This document shows positions 10,996-21,530 of a DNA stretch of 64,000 nt, one piece after another; position 1 is the stretch's first letter, and each line of letters begins with the position of its first letter. The notes below the pieces were generated by a model. That model was not told where the DNA came from. It did no database searches and worked only from the letters and a program-made list of their open reading frames with translations. This DNA comes from Simmondsia chinensis (lineage: Eukaryota; Streptophyta; Magnoliopsida; Caryophyllales; Simmondsiaceae): NCBI GenBank assembly GCA_018398585.1, contig JAGTTD010000011.1, forward strand, positions 17,909,346 to 17,973,345, in the 5' to 3' direction. Made by a program: the position numbers and the translations under genes.

Positions 10996-12885
10996 TGTTG
11001 GAAATGGTGTCCTGAAAACCCAATTAATTATATTTTAAATATTATATAAATAAAATTATTTTATTTTTTTATTGTCTGATTATGTTTTACGAGTGAAACA
11101 TGCATGTGCTTGTTTTCTAAAACATTCAATGAAATGGACGTAGTCTAAGATGACATGTCAGATTTGGTTTAAGTGATCAATGAGATTGAACCACAGATAT
11201 ACCTAGATCAAACTAATGATTTGTTGTCAAAGTATGTTCGTAGATGGAGATAAGTTTGGACAACTTGTTTAATATGACTATAATATGATACTTTGATGAC
11301 TTGTCTTTATCATGTAGATAGAGATCCAAGAGTATCATGCTGATGTTGTCAATAAGATTGGAACACTGAGCAGGACCATCTGAATTAATTATTTATTTAA
11401 CTGTTATTAGAAATAATTAAATCTATAAGATAATGACCCTAAATCCAGGAAACAGTATGAACTCGTGCATGGATTGTTGGTTACTTTGATGTGCCAAAAG
11501 GATTAGTCAAAGTGCGTTGACTTGAATCTTACGTGCATTGGATAACGACATGAAATGTGGCAGGAAAAGTTGTTTTACAGGGAATCTGTATTCTTTAACG
11601 AGATAAAGATGTCCCCTTAGTTAATTCGCATATACGAATGGATTCTAGAATCTTTGGTAAGAGTATTCCATATGTTTGATATTTGAAATTAATATAGATA
11701 TTGTTTCTGTATTATTGAATTGTTCAAGAGAGGCGAGGTTGGAACTACGGCTAGAGATGTGAGAAAAGTAACAATAGTAGTTACGTTACTTTTGCTCACG
11801 AATATCTAATAGAGGGGTTAATTGTCATAATAAAAGTTATTTGAAAAATTCTTGAGTGAATATATTTAATTCTAAAGTGAAGTAAAACTTATTTTGTAGA
11901 GTTAAGTTTAACTAAATAGTAATCAATTGTTATTATAAGATGATAATCAAATTTAACCAATTTGGAGCTAGAGTTAGTTTGTTCTTGAGGTCTCTTCGCA
12001 AGCCTCAATTTAAGTATCGTATGGAAATATTTTAAAAATTAAATTTATGAGATGAATTATTTATTTATAAGATAAATAAATTTTTATGCTAAATAAATAT
12101 TCATTGGATGAATATCTAATATATCGTGTTTAAAAAAAAAAGGAAAAAGAGAAAAGGAGAAAAGGGAATAGCAAGTGCACTGTGCGCCAAAAAATCAAAT
12201 ACCTAAAAAAATCTGTCGCTGATAACACGGCTTATACGTGTGTTTTGGGCTTTTGTGCTGACGTCGTTTGTTAGCCCCTGTTTTTTTTTTAATATATATA
12301 TATATACACACACATACATACATACATACATACATACGCATACTTCACGATAAAATAAACAAAAGCTTTAAGGTTTTGGAGCCTGGTTTTTTTCCCACGT
12401 TGAAAATTCTAAAATTGTTTTAGGGTTTTCTAAATTATTGTTTAGCATAATTTTTTTGAAAAATTGTTTTTCGAAAAGATTGAATGAAAACTTTAGTTCA
12501 GAAATTTTTTCCTAAATCAAATATTTTTGGGAGCCCATTCTCCCGTGCTGGAAGAGGTCATTATAAAGAAGACCTTGAGGTATCAAGAAACCTTGCAATT
12601 TTAGATCTTCAAACTGGAGTTGGGATTTGAGCTTCACGTATGTTTAATTAAATATGTGATATTTAATTTATTTTTCCTTTATTTTATTTATTCTACACAC
12701 TATGTTTGTATTTGTTTTATTCGATGTTCATCGTTTGTCATATTATGAATGTATTAGAGTAAGATCTAGATTTAATTAAATTGTTTAATTAGATTAGGAC
12801 TTTAGATTTTAAATTAAGAATTTTAAATTGATTTTTTGTTGCGTCCGCTCTAGTCAGGAAATTTTTTTGAAATACGTTCCAAATA
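10996..12885 (+). repeat. L1: ~1.9-kb LTR of the L family
   Basis: Starts TGTTGGAAATGGTGTCCTG and shares ordered blocks with L2-L5: GATTATGTTTTACGAGT, GATTGAACCACAGAT, GATGTCCCCTTAGTT, GAGGTCTCTTCGCAAGCCTC, and a GAGCCCA.TCTCC.G.GCTG block near 12531. The 3' end is degraded (TTCCAAATAT where others have TTCCCAACA). No ORF and no convincing TSD. The block near 12292-12340 is a TA/CA/CATA microsatellite. Confidence 0.7.
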
Positions 12886-13101
12886 TGCACTACTATCAAA
12901 AATGAGCAACTCATTTTATTCTGTTTATACAATTACTCTAAATTCAGGAAATAGTCCGACCTCGTGCATGGAATGTAAGTTATTTTAATGTGCTAGAAGG
13001 ATTAGGTTACATGTAACTGAAGTCTTTTGTTCATTGCGTAATTGCATGTAGTGTAGCGGGAACATATATTTTACTAGGAACCAATAACATAAAGAAGTCC
13101 C

Positions 13102-13503
13102 TGTTACGAACGAGCCTAAGCTACGATCATAACCTACGATAGTTGAAGAAATAGAGTTGAGATGAGAAAAGAAATAGAGGAATTTAGATGAGAAAGAGAA
13201 TATCAATTCATTCCTCAAAGTTATGAATTACAAGAGAGACATTACATCTTTTATACTACTAAACACTTAAGATGGATAAGCCTAAAATATCTAGAGATAC
13301 AATGAATCAAGGCATCAACATAACCAACCTACTAAACTCCAGCTGCCATCCTTGACTTGTCTTGACCAAGGACTAACCGACTTTGGCGCCAATCTCCTTA
13401 TGAAGCTAACGGCTAATAAGCTCCACTAACATATTATTCTAATGCCTTATACATTCTAATGACTTATACTACTTCACATGCTCTATTTATTAGAATCATA
13501 ACA
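13102..13503 (-). repeat. NA-1 3' LTR (left copy)
   Basis: 402 bp. On the sense (minus) strand it runs TGTTATGATTC...CGTAACA. On the plus strand it starts TGTTACGAACG. Confidence 0.93.
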
Positions 13504-13505
13504 AT

Positions 13506-13520
13506 ACTCCTCCCTTAAGA
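13506..13520 (-). promoter_or_regulatory. NA-1 polypurine tract
   Basis: On the minus strand TCTTAAGGGAGGAGT, directly before the 3' LTR. Just upstream is CTTGATGACAAGAAT, the variant of the box CTTGAGGACAAG seen in Gypsy-A, Gypsy-C and NA-2. Confidence 0.8.
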
Positions 13521-13645
13521 AATTCTTGTCATCAAGAATTTAGGGAGAAACATAGCTTCAAATCAAGGATGTTGAATTTTCATAGCTTGAAATGCTCATT
13601 TCTTGTATGCTCTTCAACCCGGAACTTCAACATGCTCTTGTAACT

Positions 13646-15169
13646 TCAAAGGATCTTGAGTTGCCTTAGATTCAGTAATAACTTGTGAAAAATCTTGCAA
13701 ATGTCCTCCCAATGGAGAATCTTCTTGAAACAGCCACTGACTTTGACCTGGAACAAGTCTGCAGCAAGTGGAACAGGTCTGGAAATGTGTTTATGCTGAG
13801 CAGGAGCTGAGAATGTAGCAAAGAGCCTTTGAGATTGAGTCCATCTTAGCTTGCTTTGATCCCAAAAGCTTACTGCAACAAGGGTAAACAATTTGCATAT
13901 CATGAGGTTGCAACTGAGTTTGGGATCTGACTCTAATGTCATTAGATCAAGAGGCCTGCTATTGATCTGATATTTATGATAGGTCTTCAACCAGGTGCAT
14001 TGGTAGCTTCCCAAAATCTGGAACGACAACAATTCAGCTTTTCTGATTTCTGTTACTGAACTCACATCAGCTTCTTTGATCTCAGTAAGCAGCACATGAA
14101 CCCATTGGTCTGTCAAAGCAGCTGTAAACATCGCAAGATTAAGGTCTAATCTGATCATGACTCGCCTTCCATTTATCTCAGTTCTTCTCCAACCTTTGTA
14201 CTGCTTGCATTTATCACCTGGTTTTCCCAAGAAACACTTTAATTTGAACTCTTCCACAATTGAGACTTTGGTTTGTAATTTGAAGATTGTGCTCCACCAA
14301 ACCAAGTCTTCAACAGCCACAAGTGAGTTCCAATGGAGCAATGTCCTCACTTGTCTATCCAAAGCATTCCAAAGGACAATGCTCAATCTACACTGCACAA
14401 ATTCCACGTAGGATACAAGACATTCAACTCTTGTTTCACCTTTCTTAGCCTTACTGCAGCTAATGAACTTGCTGCAGCTATATTGACACAAAAGACCATG
14501 TATCTCAAACTCCTCCAACCACCACTTATGGCCAAACACATCAGGTTTGGAGTTCCTGTCAACAATCTCAAGTATATGTGCCAATTGCATCAAATCATAA
14601 CACCCATGGTACTGCGGATCAGATTTGAACCTTCCCAAGTATATTTCTGTCCTGTTCTGTTCTCTTTGGCTGATGTATAAGCAAATTCCAGCTAAAGTTG
14701 CTCTTGCTATCTTGTTTAATTCTCCAACTAAAGAATGTTGAAGACATTGGAGCTTTTGCATCAGCTTTCTACAATCAATATTAACACAACAGCTTGCTAA
14801 TTCCAGATTTAATTCATGATTCACATTTTCAGCAAGAACTACTTTTCTTTCACTCCAAGACTCAATTGTCATCAAATGCATCAATACTTGGCCACAATTA
14901 CTCGCTGCAAGTGCAAAACCAAGGCCTAAACCTTCTTCAATACATTCATACAGCAACATAATTTTGGGAGGTCTCCCCATGTCATACAAAACTAGGAGAA
15001 TAGCCACTCTTCTGCATTTGCTTTGGACAATTTTATGTTGCTGCCGGTTACTTAGCTTGAATACATTCAAGAAGTCAATTACTTGTCCTGAAGTGAGCCA
15101 CTGCATCAATTTCCTTCGCTGCTGAAAACCAGAACACAATCTAGCAGCTTGATCATCACCATTCAGCAC
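13646..15169 (-). CDS. NA-1 ORF, C-terminal part (507 codons), unknown family
   Basis: In the same frame as the two upstream segments, separated only by a TAG at 15179-15181, so part of one ancestral ORF. Rich in Leu, Cys and Trp; no retroviral motif found. The segment VWWSTIFKLQTKVSIVEE resembles NA-2 LWFIFKVEDKNSIVSQE, which suggests common descent. No signal peptide or convincing transmembrane segment. The frame ends 142 bp before the 3' LTR. I do not recognise the family; length and openness argue that it was translated until recently. Confidence 0.6.
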   Translation of the reverse strand: MLNGDDQAARLCSGFQQRRKLMQWLTSGQVIDFLNVFKLSNRQQHKIVQSKCRRVAILLVLYDMGRPPKIMLLYECIEEGLGLGFALAASNCGQVLMHLMTIESWSERKVVLAENVNHELNLELASCCVNIDCRKLMQKLQCLQHSLVGELNKIARATLAGICLYISQREQNRTEIYLGRFKSDPQYHGCYDLMQLAHILEIVDRNSKPDVFGHKWWLEEFEIHGLLCQYSCSKFISCSKAKKGETRVECLVSYVEFVQCRLSIVLWNALDRQVRTLLHWNSLVAVEDLVWWSTIFKLQTKVSIVEEFKLKCFLGKPGDKCKQYKGWRRTEINGRRVMIRLDLNLAMFTAALTDQWVHVLLTEIKEADVSSVTEIRKAELLSFQILGSYQCTWLKTYHKYQINSRPLDLMTLESDPKLSCNLMICKLFTLVAVSFWDQSKLRWTQSQRLFATFSAPAQHKHISRPVPLAADLFQVKVSGCFKKILHWEDICKIFHKLLLNLRQLKIL

Positions 15170-15178
15170 AAAAGCTTG

Positions 15179-15991
15179 CTAATTCCACCTTTTATAGTCA
15201 TGACAATCCTCTCCCGAATCAGGAGGGAGCTGATCATAAGCGTTTGCAGCTTGAAGTACCTTCCTTTCAGCCCTAGATCCATGCCAAGCATCGAATCCAC
15301 ATTTTCTTTCATACCTCAGGTGCTGATTTTGCATTCTAACATGCCATGGAGAAGTACTTGATAATTCAGCAGTAGCCCCAAGGTTCTCAACATATTTCAA
15401 GTATTCTGCAGTAACAACTCTCAAGTTGCTTGCTGATCCTTCAAGGATCACATATGGTTGAGCAGGAACTACCTTTCCCGGCTCCAAAACAAGTTGTAAA
15501 CCTGTGTTACAGGCATAGACGGATACTACCTCACCATTTCCATGTTTTCCTGCACGAACTAATTGCTCAAGAGATGAATTGGACTTGCTTCCAACTATAA
15601 CAGGTGGTCTTATGTCCTGTTCCTGTAGGTCTTCACATTTTCCAGGTGGAAACTCAAACTTTTGTTCCACTTTTGGCAATGCTAATTTCTCTTGGACCTT
15701 GCTAAGCTCAATTCCAGCACTATCAACCTCATCAACTCGTGGTTCTTTTCTGACCACATTCTTCTTCTTAATTTCAATTGCTCTCAATCTTGGACTTGAG
15801 AAACACTTCTGAACCTTCGAATTGAGTTCTATCTTATTCCGGAAAGTGAGTTTAAACCTTTGCTTTCGAACACTTAAGACCTCTAAGCCCACTTGCAATT
15901 TCTTTGATGCCTTATCTATTTGAAAACTGGAGTAAATGACTCCAATACTAGCTTTCAACTCAAGCTTCACTGGTTGTGAAGCACGTAGCAT
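15179..15991 (-). CDS. NA-1 ORF, middle part (270 codons), unknown family
   Basis: In frame with the RRM segment upstream (TAG at 16037-16039 between them) and the C-terminal segment downstream. It has a Lys/Glu-rich first half (charged, probably disordered) and a C-terminal motif YDQLPPDSGEDCHDY at 15186-15230. The closely similar YDKLPPDPGEYSLDY occurs in the NA-2 ORF. No enzymatic motif recognised. The start residue is arbitrary, since the real protein would begin upstream. Confidence 0.6.
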   Translation of the reverse strand: MLRASQPVKLELKASIGVIYSSFQIDKASKKLQVGLEVLSVRKQRFKLTFRNKIELNSKVQKCFSSPRLRAIEIKKKNVVRKEPRVDEVDSAGIELSKVQEKLALPKVEQKFEFPPGKCEDLQEQDIRPPVIVGSKSNSSLEQLVRAGKHGNGEVVSVYACNTGLQLVLEPGKVVPAQPYVILEGSASNLRVVTAEYLKYVENLGATAELSSTSPWHVRMQNQHLRYERKCGFDAWHGSRAERKVLQAANAYDQLPPDSGEDCHDYKRWN

Positions 15992-16036
15992 CTCAAGGTC
16001 CTTGCCCTCTATTGAATCAACTTTATCTTCATTTAA

Positions 16037-16420
16037 CTAGTCTATTCTACTCACTTCCACATCAGGAACGAGGATAGGAACACTTAAACCACAACAATGA
16101 TCAAAGATGTTTCTTCCTTGCCTTAGCTCAATGGCATAAGCAGCTTGTGCTCTTGTAGAAAAGGTCACTCTAGCTACAACCTCTAGCCCGGAAGTTGAAA
16201 CAATTACAATCTTTTCAACATGTCCACAAGGATCAAACACTTGATGAAGAATGTCTTCATTGATCAAGTAATGAACATTGTGAACCTTTACTTCGATCGT
16301 AGACTCATCGAAGTTCTGTATTTCAAAGTCATCCCTTGCTGGTGTCGGCCACAACTCATCAATTTTGCGATATAAGCTTTCAAACAATTCAACCATTTGC
16401 TCATGTTTAACATATTGCAC
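16037..16420 (-). CDS. NA-1 ORF N-terminal part: PTB-like RRM domain
   Basis: A 127-codon segment opening the long NA-1 frame. Residues about 46-118 form an RRM-like fold signature: VHNVHYLINEDILHQVF (beta1/alpha1), GHVEKIVIVSTSG (beta2), VVARVTFSTRAQAAYAI (beta3/alpha2) and LRQGRNIFDHCCGLSVPI. The pattern HQVF-GxVEKIV ... GRNI-D-CC is characteristic of RRMs of polypyrimidine-tract-binding-type proteins, which bind pyrimidine-rich RNA. RNP1 is degenerate, as in PTB. An upstream TGA lies about 20 codons before this Met. The segment ends at a TAG (16037-16039), but the frame continues. Role in the element is unknown; RNA binding is inferred. Confidence 0.7.
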   Translation of the reverse strand: MQYVKHEQMVELFESLYRKIDELWPTPARDDFEIQNFDESTIEVKVHNVHYLINEDILHQVFDPCGHVEKIVIVSTSGLEVVARVTFSTRAQAAYAIELRQGRNIFDHCCGLSVPILVPDVEVSRID

Positions 16421-17601
16421 CTCACCAGCCCTAATAGCAACTAATACAGTGCTTCAAAATGAATCGCAGAAGGTTCAGATGGGTGATGCAGTTCAAAATT
16501 GCAGAAAAAAGGAGATTTGATCCAAATCACCACACAATAGATTGCTTAATCACAATCTACTCTTCCATTCGTGTATATCTCAAGTTGTTTTCGATTCAAA
16601 AGTCGCGGAAAATGGCAACTCCTAATCGAAAGGTTCTGCAAATCAAACCCTAACTTCGAAGAACTTCGCTTAATCCCTAACTCACTGCAAAGGAATGAAT
16701 TCAGGCTTAAATCTGAATTAATTTCGAACCTTAACAGCAATTACAACTTCAACACACTATACTTGCAACAACTTCAAGCAGAACAATCATATTTAACTAA
16801 TTCTGTTCACAGTTCGTAGTTAATTCTAGCTCATCGCAATTTCAACTCGATTTCAGATATTTCTTATGAAATTTAGTTAATTCCTAACACAGCTACGCTT
16901 ATCCATACACTTCCATCAATATTCAACACAAGAATCAGGTTGTTGTTCAAAATGTAACTCGAAGTTCAGGCAATAGCTACCTCTCAGTAGCAATAGAATG
17001 TCCAAAGAGTTACTACCTGAAATCTGCCCACTTCAACTTTGACAAGCAGACCTTCTGATGTTGATCAAGCACGAATTGGATTCAGCAACTATCTTCAATC
17101 TTCTTCACAGCAGATCAAGTGAATTATGATCAAGAACACAACATTCAGCAGTAACAACACCACAATGTTTCAGACAGATTTGCTTGATCAATTTTACTTA
17201 ATTCTCAATCACAATTTGTTGTAAAGTGATTGTGAACCACAAATATTGATCAACCATATGTGTTTCTACGATTCTCCACCAGATTTAGCTAAATTCAATG
17301 CAAATCCCTGGCGTAATGTGTAGATGAATACAATGACAGTACACCTTCAAGCTCTTCAATTTAGCCTCTCTGAACTGACTTGATCACCAAAAATCAAGCC
17401 TAAATGTGTATCAATTCTTGTCTTTTTGATGATTGATCACAACTAGGATCAAGGCTTGACACAACACAACTCAATTTAGTTGAATTGGACTCAACTAAAT
17501 CAATTGCCAAGCATCAAAAGCCAATGATGCAGGACCAATTGCACACAACCAGATTTTCTATCGTTTTTCTTGAATTAGAGCTTGATCTGGAAGCGAATCA
17601 A
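16421..17601 (-). other. NA-1 untranslated leader
   Basis: 1.2 kb between PBS and ORF on the minus strand. Many GATCAA/TTGATC words and no long frame. A similar leader rich in TTGATCA-type words precedes the NA-2 ORF (53004-53906). Packaging signals could lie here, but none is identifiable by eye. Confidence 0.5.
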
Positions 17602-17614
17602 GGCTCTGATACCA
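17602..17614 (-). promoter_or_regulatory. NA-1 primer binding site (tRNA-iMet)
   Basis: On the minus strand TGGTATCAGAGCC, two bases from the 5' LTR: an exact match to the canonical plant initiator-Met PBS. Confidence 0.92.
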
Positions 17615-17616
17615 AT

Positions 17617-18018
17617 TGTTACGAACGAGCCTAAGCTACAATCATAACCTACGATAGTTGAAGAAATAGAGTTGAGATGAGAAAAGAAATAGAGGAATTT
17701 AGATGAGAAAGAGAATATCAATTCATTCATTAAAGTTATGAATTACAAGAGAGATATTACATCTTTTATACTACTAAACACTTAAGATGGATAAGCCTAA
17801 AATATCTAGAGATACAATGAATCAAGACATCAACATAACCAACCTACTAAACTCCAGCCGCCATCCTTGACTTGTCTTGACCAAGGACTAACCGACTTTG
17901 GCGCCAATCTCCTCATGAAGCTAACGGCTAATAAGCTCCACTAACATATTATTCTAATGCCTTATACATTCTAATGACTTATACTACTTCACATGCCCTA
18001 TTTATTAGAATCATAACA
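17617..18018 (-). repeat. NA-1 5' LTR (right copy)
   Basis: 402 bp, near-identical to 13102-13503, followed by TSD GTCTC. Confidence 0.93.
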
Positions 18019-18312
18019 GTCTCCTTAGTTGATTTTCAAGCATTCAAATTGATTCTAGAGACTTTGACTGGAGCGTTCTATATGTGTGACATTTGAAATT
18101 AGTATAGAAGTGCTTTTCTATATTAGTGAATTATATGAAAAGGGTGAATCGAAAACTAAGAAGGAGGATATGAGAAAGAATAGTGATAGTAGTTTAAATT
18201 ATTATTCTTGTGGACATCCATTAGAGGGGTTAATTGTGAGTAAACAAACATAGAGAACTTAACGAGCAAATATATTTATTTCTAGATTGCAGTAAAACTT
18301 ATTTAGTGGAAT

Positions 18313-19031
18313 TAGAGGTGTTCATGGTTCGGTTAACTGTATCAAAAAGTATTTCGGTTCGGTTAACCGTATCTAAAATACTCCAAAATCTCTAAGAGTT
18401 ATCGTAACCGAAAAGACTGGTTAATCGACATTTGGCAAATCGGTAACTCAGTTCGGTTATGTTGGTTAACCGGTAACCGAAAAATAATATAACACCTCTT
18501 TCATGTTACAGGATTTATCTCTTTAATAATTTGTAAATGTCCAAAAATTTTATTAAACATGAGAGTATATAACAAATTATGAGCTTATAATCCAATTAAA
18601 AAAAAAATGAAACGTATAATATATTATTTTAACCAACATGTGGGAAAAATGAGGAGCACTGGGCTATAGCAAATTAATGCTTAGTTGCATTTGTCATATA
18701 ACAGTGAGGCATGAGTACTCTATAATAGAAGATGAATTGAGGAAAAATGATAAAGTTGATATGCATTATGAAATACTTACTTATATGCTAGAATAGTATA
18801 ATTGGTGAATAATACGATATTATGAAAATGTAAAAAACGTACGTACACGTGATACATATTATTACGATAAATCAGTGAAATAAAATGGACAAAATCACTA
18901 ACCATTACCTTCCTGAAATACCTCAAATTTATTCAGTTCGGTTAACCGTACCGGAAATTCGGTACGGCTAACCAAACTTTTTCGATCAGTATTTTGAAAA
19001 TTCAGTTCAACGTTTTATTTTATCACCCCTA
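18313..19031. mobile_element. hAT-1: non-autonomous hAT transposon
   Basis: 719 bp with terminal inverted repeats TAGAGGTG (left) and CACCCCTA (right; reverse complement TAGGGGTG). Flanked by an 8-bp TSD AGTGGAAT (18305-18312) / TGTGGAAT (19032-19039), 7 of 8 matching. Subterminal repeats of GGTTCGGTTAACCGT type in both orientations are typical of plant hAT ends. No transposase frame. The surrounding L2 LTR sequence joins when the insert is removed. Confidence 0.8.
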
Positions 19032-19271
19032 TGTGGAATTAAGTTTTACTAAATGGTAATCAAATGTTATCATAAGATGATAATTGGATTTGACCCATTT
19101 GAAGCTAGAATTAAATTGTCCCTGATATCCCTATGTAATTCTCTATAATTTGCACATTTAGAGAGATGAATAAGTTATTTTTGCTAAACCTAAATTTCAT
19201 GAGATGAATGTATACTAGAAAAATAAAATAAAATTTAAATAAAGAGCGAAAATACGTGCGCTGACTGGCCA

Positions 19272-19274
<3 letters not shown>

Positions 19275-19314
<40 letters not shown>
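19275..19314. repeat. 40-base C homopolymer
   Basis: An uninterrupted run of 40 C inside the L2 LTR. Its length may not be reliable in sequencing or assembly. Confidence 0.9.
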
Positions 19315-19915
19315 AGTGGTGAAGGTGTTGATCTGAGTTTAACGATGTGGACAAATCACGGGTTGCCACATGGCATGCCATGATGCAGTGATGGAGTATG
19401 GGTTTTTACACGTTTTCTTTTTATTGCTTTGGATAGATTACTTGGTATATTTGACTTATCAGAAATCTTTATTTTATTTTATTTTAATTTCAAAATTAAC
19501 ACAAATTTTTTGGCTTTAAAAAGAGGTCAGATTAGGGCTTAGCTATTTAGTAATATTTTACTTACTTCCTCTTCAATTAGAGAATTGAGAAAAAAATGTT
19601 CTCCCAATTTTTCTCTAAAATTTGTTTTCAGAAAGCTTGATTTTACTAAGCCCACTCCGGTGTAGAGAAGAATTGCAGAGAATACTTCAGTGGTAACTTT
19701 CTCGTTGCATCTTTACACTGCAATATACATCAAGGTATGTAATTATTAATTATTTCTTTAAACTCGTATTTAATACTTTTTCATGTTATGTCTATTCATG
19801 GATGCATTGTCATGTTTTAATTAGAGTAGAGACCATTTATTGTTTAAAATTTAGAATTTTAAATTATGATTCTACTGCGCCTAATCTGCTATTTTTTTTT
19901 GAAATTTTAGTTTAC

Positions 19916-20132
19916 AAAATTAAATTCTCCCGACACTTGTGGCTCAGCAACTTTTGCATCATCTCTGGATCATGTCGGCTAGGTGATCCAGTCTCTATTG
20001 CTCTCTCAATAACCTCGGCACCGGTGCCCTGAGCAGGGGACGTTAATGGACGATTATGCCGAGCCCTTCAAGGTGTCATTACGACACCCAACTCACCTTA
20101 TCGAGAAGAAGGGTCTAGATTGCCAAATGATG
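19916..20132. other. Unassigned stretch between L2 and CACTA-like DNA
   Basis: Slightly GC-richer than its surroundings, with no supported ORF or known repeat. It could be a remnant of Gypsy-B or of the L-family internal region. Confidence 0.3.
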
Positions 20133-20700
20133 ATACTATAAGAAAAAGGGTCATGAAAGACTGTGATTGTCATCGTTAAAAGTTTGATTATTGTTTTTAG
20201 TAGTATTAATGATGGAAAAAACTTCCCGTTGTCCATCGTCGTAATTATTTTTGACACTAAAAGTATATGGGATCAACGACTTCTAGGCCTACCTTCTGTT
20301 AAAATGTATTTGTAGCAGTATACTTTGGTCGTCATTAAAAGTGAAATCACCAACAATGGCAATTGTCATTAAACGAAAATTCTTCAACTTTAGGCAATGC
20401 CATCGTTAAAGAATTGGTCAATAACGATGGCAATTACCATGGTTATATATATTTTCCATACAAGAAAAACTTTTAGCGAAGACAACAACCATCATTTAAA
20501 ACATTTTTGTTATTAATTCAAAATAATAATAACAATCTAGACCGTTGTTGAAAAGAATAGCAATAACAATTAGCCATTGTTAAAGCATTTCCCACCAATT
20601 AACAATAGAAGTTGTTGTTAAAATGCTTCCCACCATCAAACACAATTATAATGATAAAATTTATCTTCATTAAGGAACCTTGTATATTCATGTAGTATAA
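20133..20700. mobile_element. Probable CACTA-type terminal region
   Basis: Begins TACTATAAGAAAAAGGG, and again at 20457 ACAAGAAAAACTTTTAGCGAAGACAAC; CACTA elements start CACTACAAGAAAA followed by TTTAGCGACGACAA-like repeats. Many scattered copies of AACGATGGCAA, GCCATCGTTAAAG and GTTGTTGTTAAAATGCTTCCCACCA occur in both orientations, as in CACTA subterminal regions. A possible right end is TTCATGTAGTAT near 20692. No transposase; TSD not convincing. Confidence 0.45.
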
Positions 20701-20974
20701 CCTATACATTCACAAATTCATGTACATTCACCTAATATAATGAAACTATTCGCGTTGTTTATAACGCATGTACATACATTAATATAATGATATTTTCGAG
20801 TTGTTTGTAAGACATATATGTACAATATGTAGTATAAGATGTACTTATAGAAATACAGATAATCCAATATAAGGATGAATTCTCATGAAAAATAAAGATG
20901 TTATCTAAAATAAAAATATCCAAGTATTAAAATTTTACAATTTACATTCAAGAGACACTAGAACCGTACATTGC
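20701..20974. other. AT-rich spacer, nothing identified
   Basis: Contains repeated words (CATTCAC, ATAATGATA, ATGTACA) but no ORF, LTR end or RNA gene that I can support. Confidence 0.4.
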
Positions 20975-21530
20975 ACACGGTTGTATTTCCAAGAACTATA
21001 CAAGCTCCATAGGTTACCTGCCAGCTTCGTATCAAATAGAAATGTCCATTTTGTGAATCACTTTCGGAAAAGCTTATGGAATATCGCAAGTACGTCTTTG
21101 GACTTCAGCATTGTTCATCATCGACAAACGGATGGACAGATAGAGGTGATGATTAGACCATTGGGGCTGTTGCAGACAACATCAAAGGATGGGACCAGAA
21201 GTTGTATTAGGTAGAGTTCGCCTACAACAGTTCCATTAATCGAAGTATAGGGTTTCCACCATTTCTGATTGTTTATGGTCTTGTTCCTTGCTCATCATTG
21301 GATCTTCCACCTATACCGGATCTTACTATCCCACATGGAATGGCTGAAGATTTTATCTCCAACCTTTGACATATACATGAGCAAACATGAGAGCGCTTGC
21401 AATAGGCAAGCACCAGATGCAAGGTGACAGTATATAAGAGGCGTCGAGTGGTAGAATTCCAAGTTGGTGACCAAGATTGGGCAATTCTTACAAGTGAAAG
21501 TTTTCCAGCATGGGAGTATAACAAACTATC
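20975..21530 (+). pseudogene. Gypsy-B integrase fragment
   Basis: A 5'-truncated Ty3/gypsy integrase core and C-terminal region: FQELYKLHRLPASFVSNRN (SNRN where SDRD is expected), HHRQTDGQIEV, FAYNSSINRSIGFPPF, VYGLVPCSSLDLPP and the GPY-side motif EFQVGDQDWAILTSE...EYNKL. Stops at 21209-21214 and several afterwards. The frame is cut by L3 at EYNKL and resumes at 23586. Confidence 0.8.

Larger units (their letters stand above)
13102..18018 (-). mobile_element. NA-1: pol-less LTR retrotransposon with RRM-containing ORF
   Basis: A 4917-bp element, minus strand, with two 402-bp LTRs (about 8-9 differences by eye, ~2%), TSD GTCCC (13097-13101) / GTCTC (18019-18023), PBS for initiator Met tRNA and a polypurine tract. 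Between them lies one long frame of about 925 codons with two internal stops. It contains no protease, RT, RNase H or integrase motif. A PTB-like RRM lies near the N-terminus. I infer a non-autonomous element moved by chromovirus proteins, because its cis-signals match Gypsy-A. Confidence 0.9.
12886..19915 (+). repeat. L2: 5'-truncated L-family LTR, split by NA-1 and hAT-1
   Basis: The segments are 12886-13101, 18024-18312 and 19040-about 19915. It begins inside the LTR (ACTACTATCAAAAATGAG matches L3 ACTACTATCAGAGGTGAA) and continues across each insertion in register: AAGTCCC|CTTAGTTGATT across NA-1, GTGGAAT|TAAG across hAT-1. It also contains a 40-base C run. The right end is eroded. Why it starts mid-LTR directly after L1 is unclear. 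Confidence 0.65.

Noticed and set aside
14157..14680. Plus-strand frames of 84 and 115 codons within NA-1
   Set aside because: Antisense shadows of the long minus-strand ORF with no domain.
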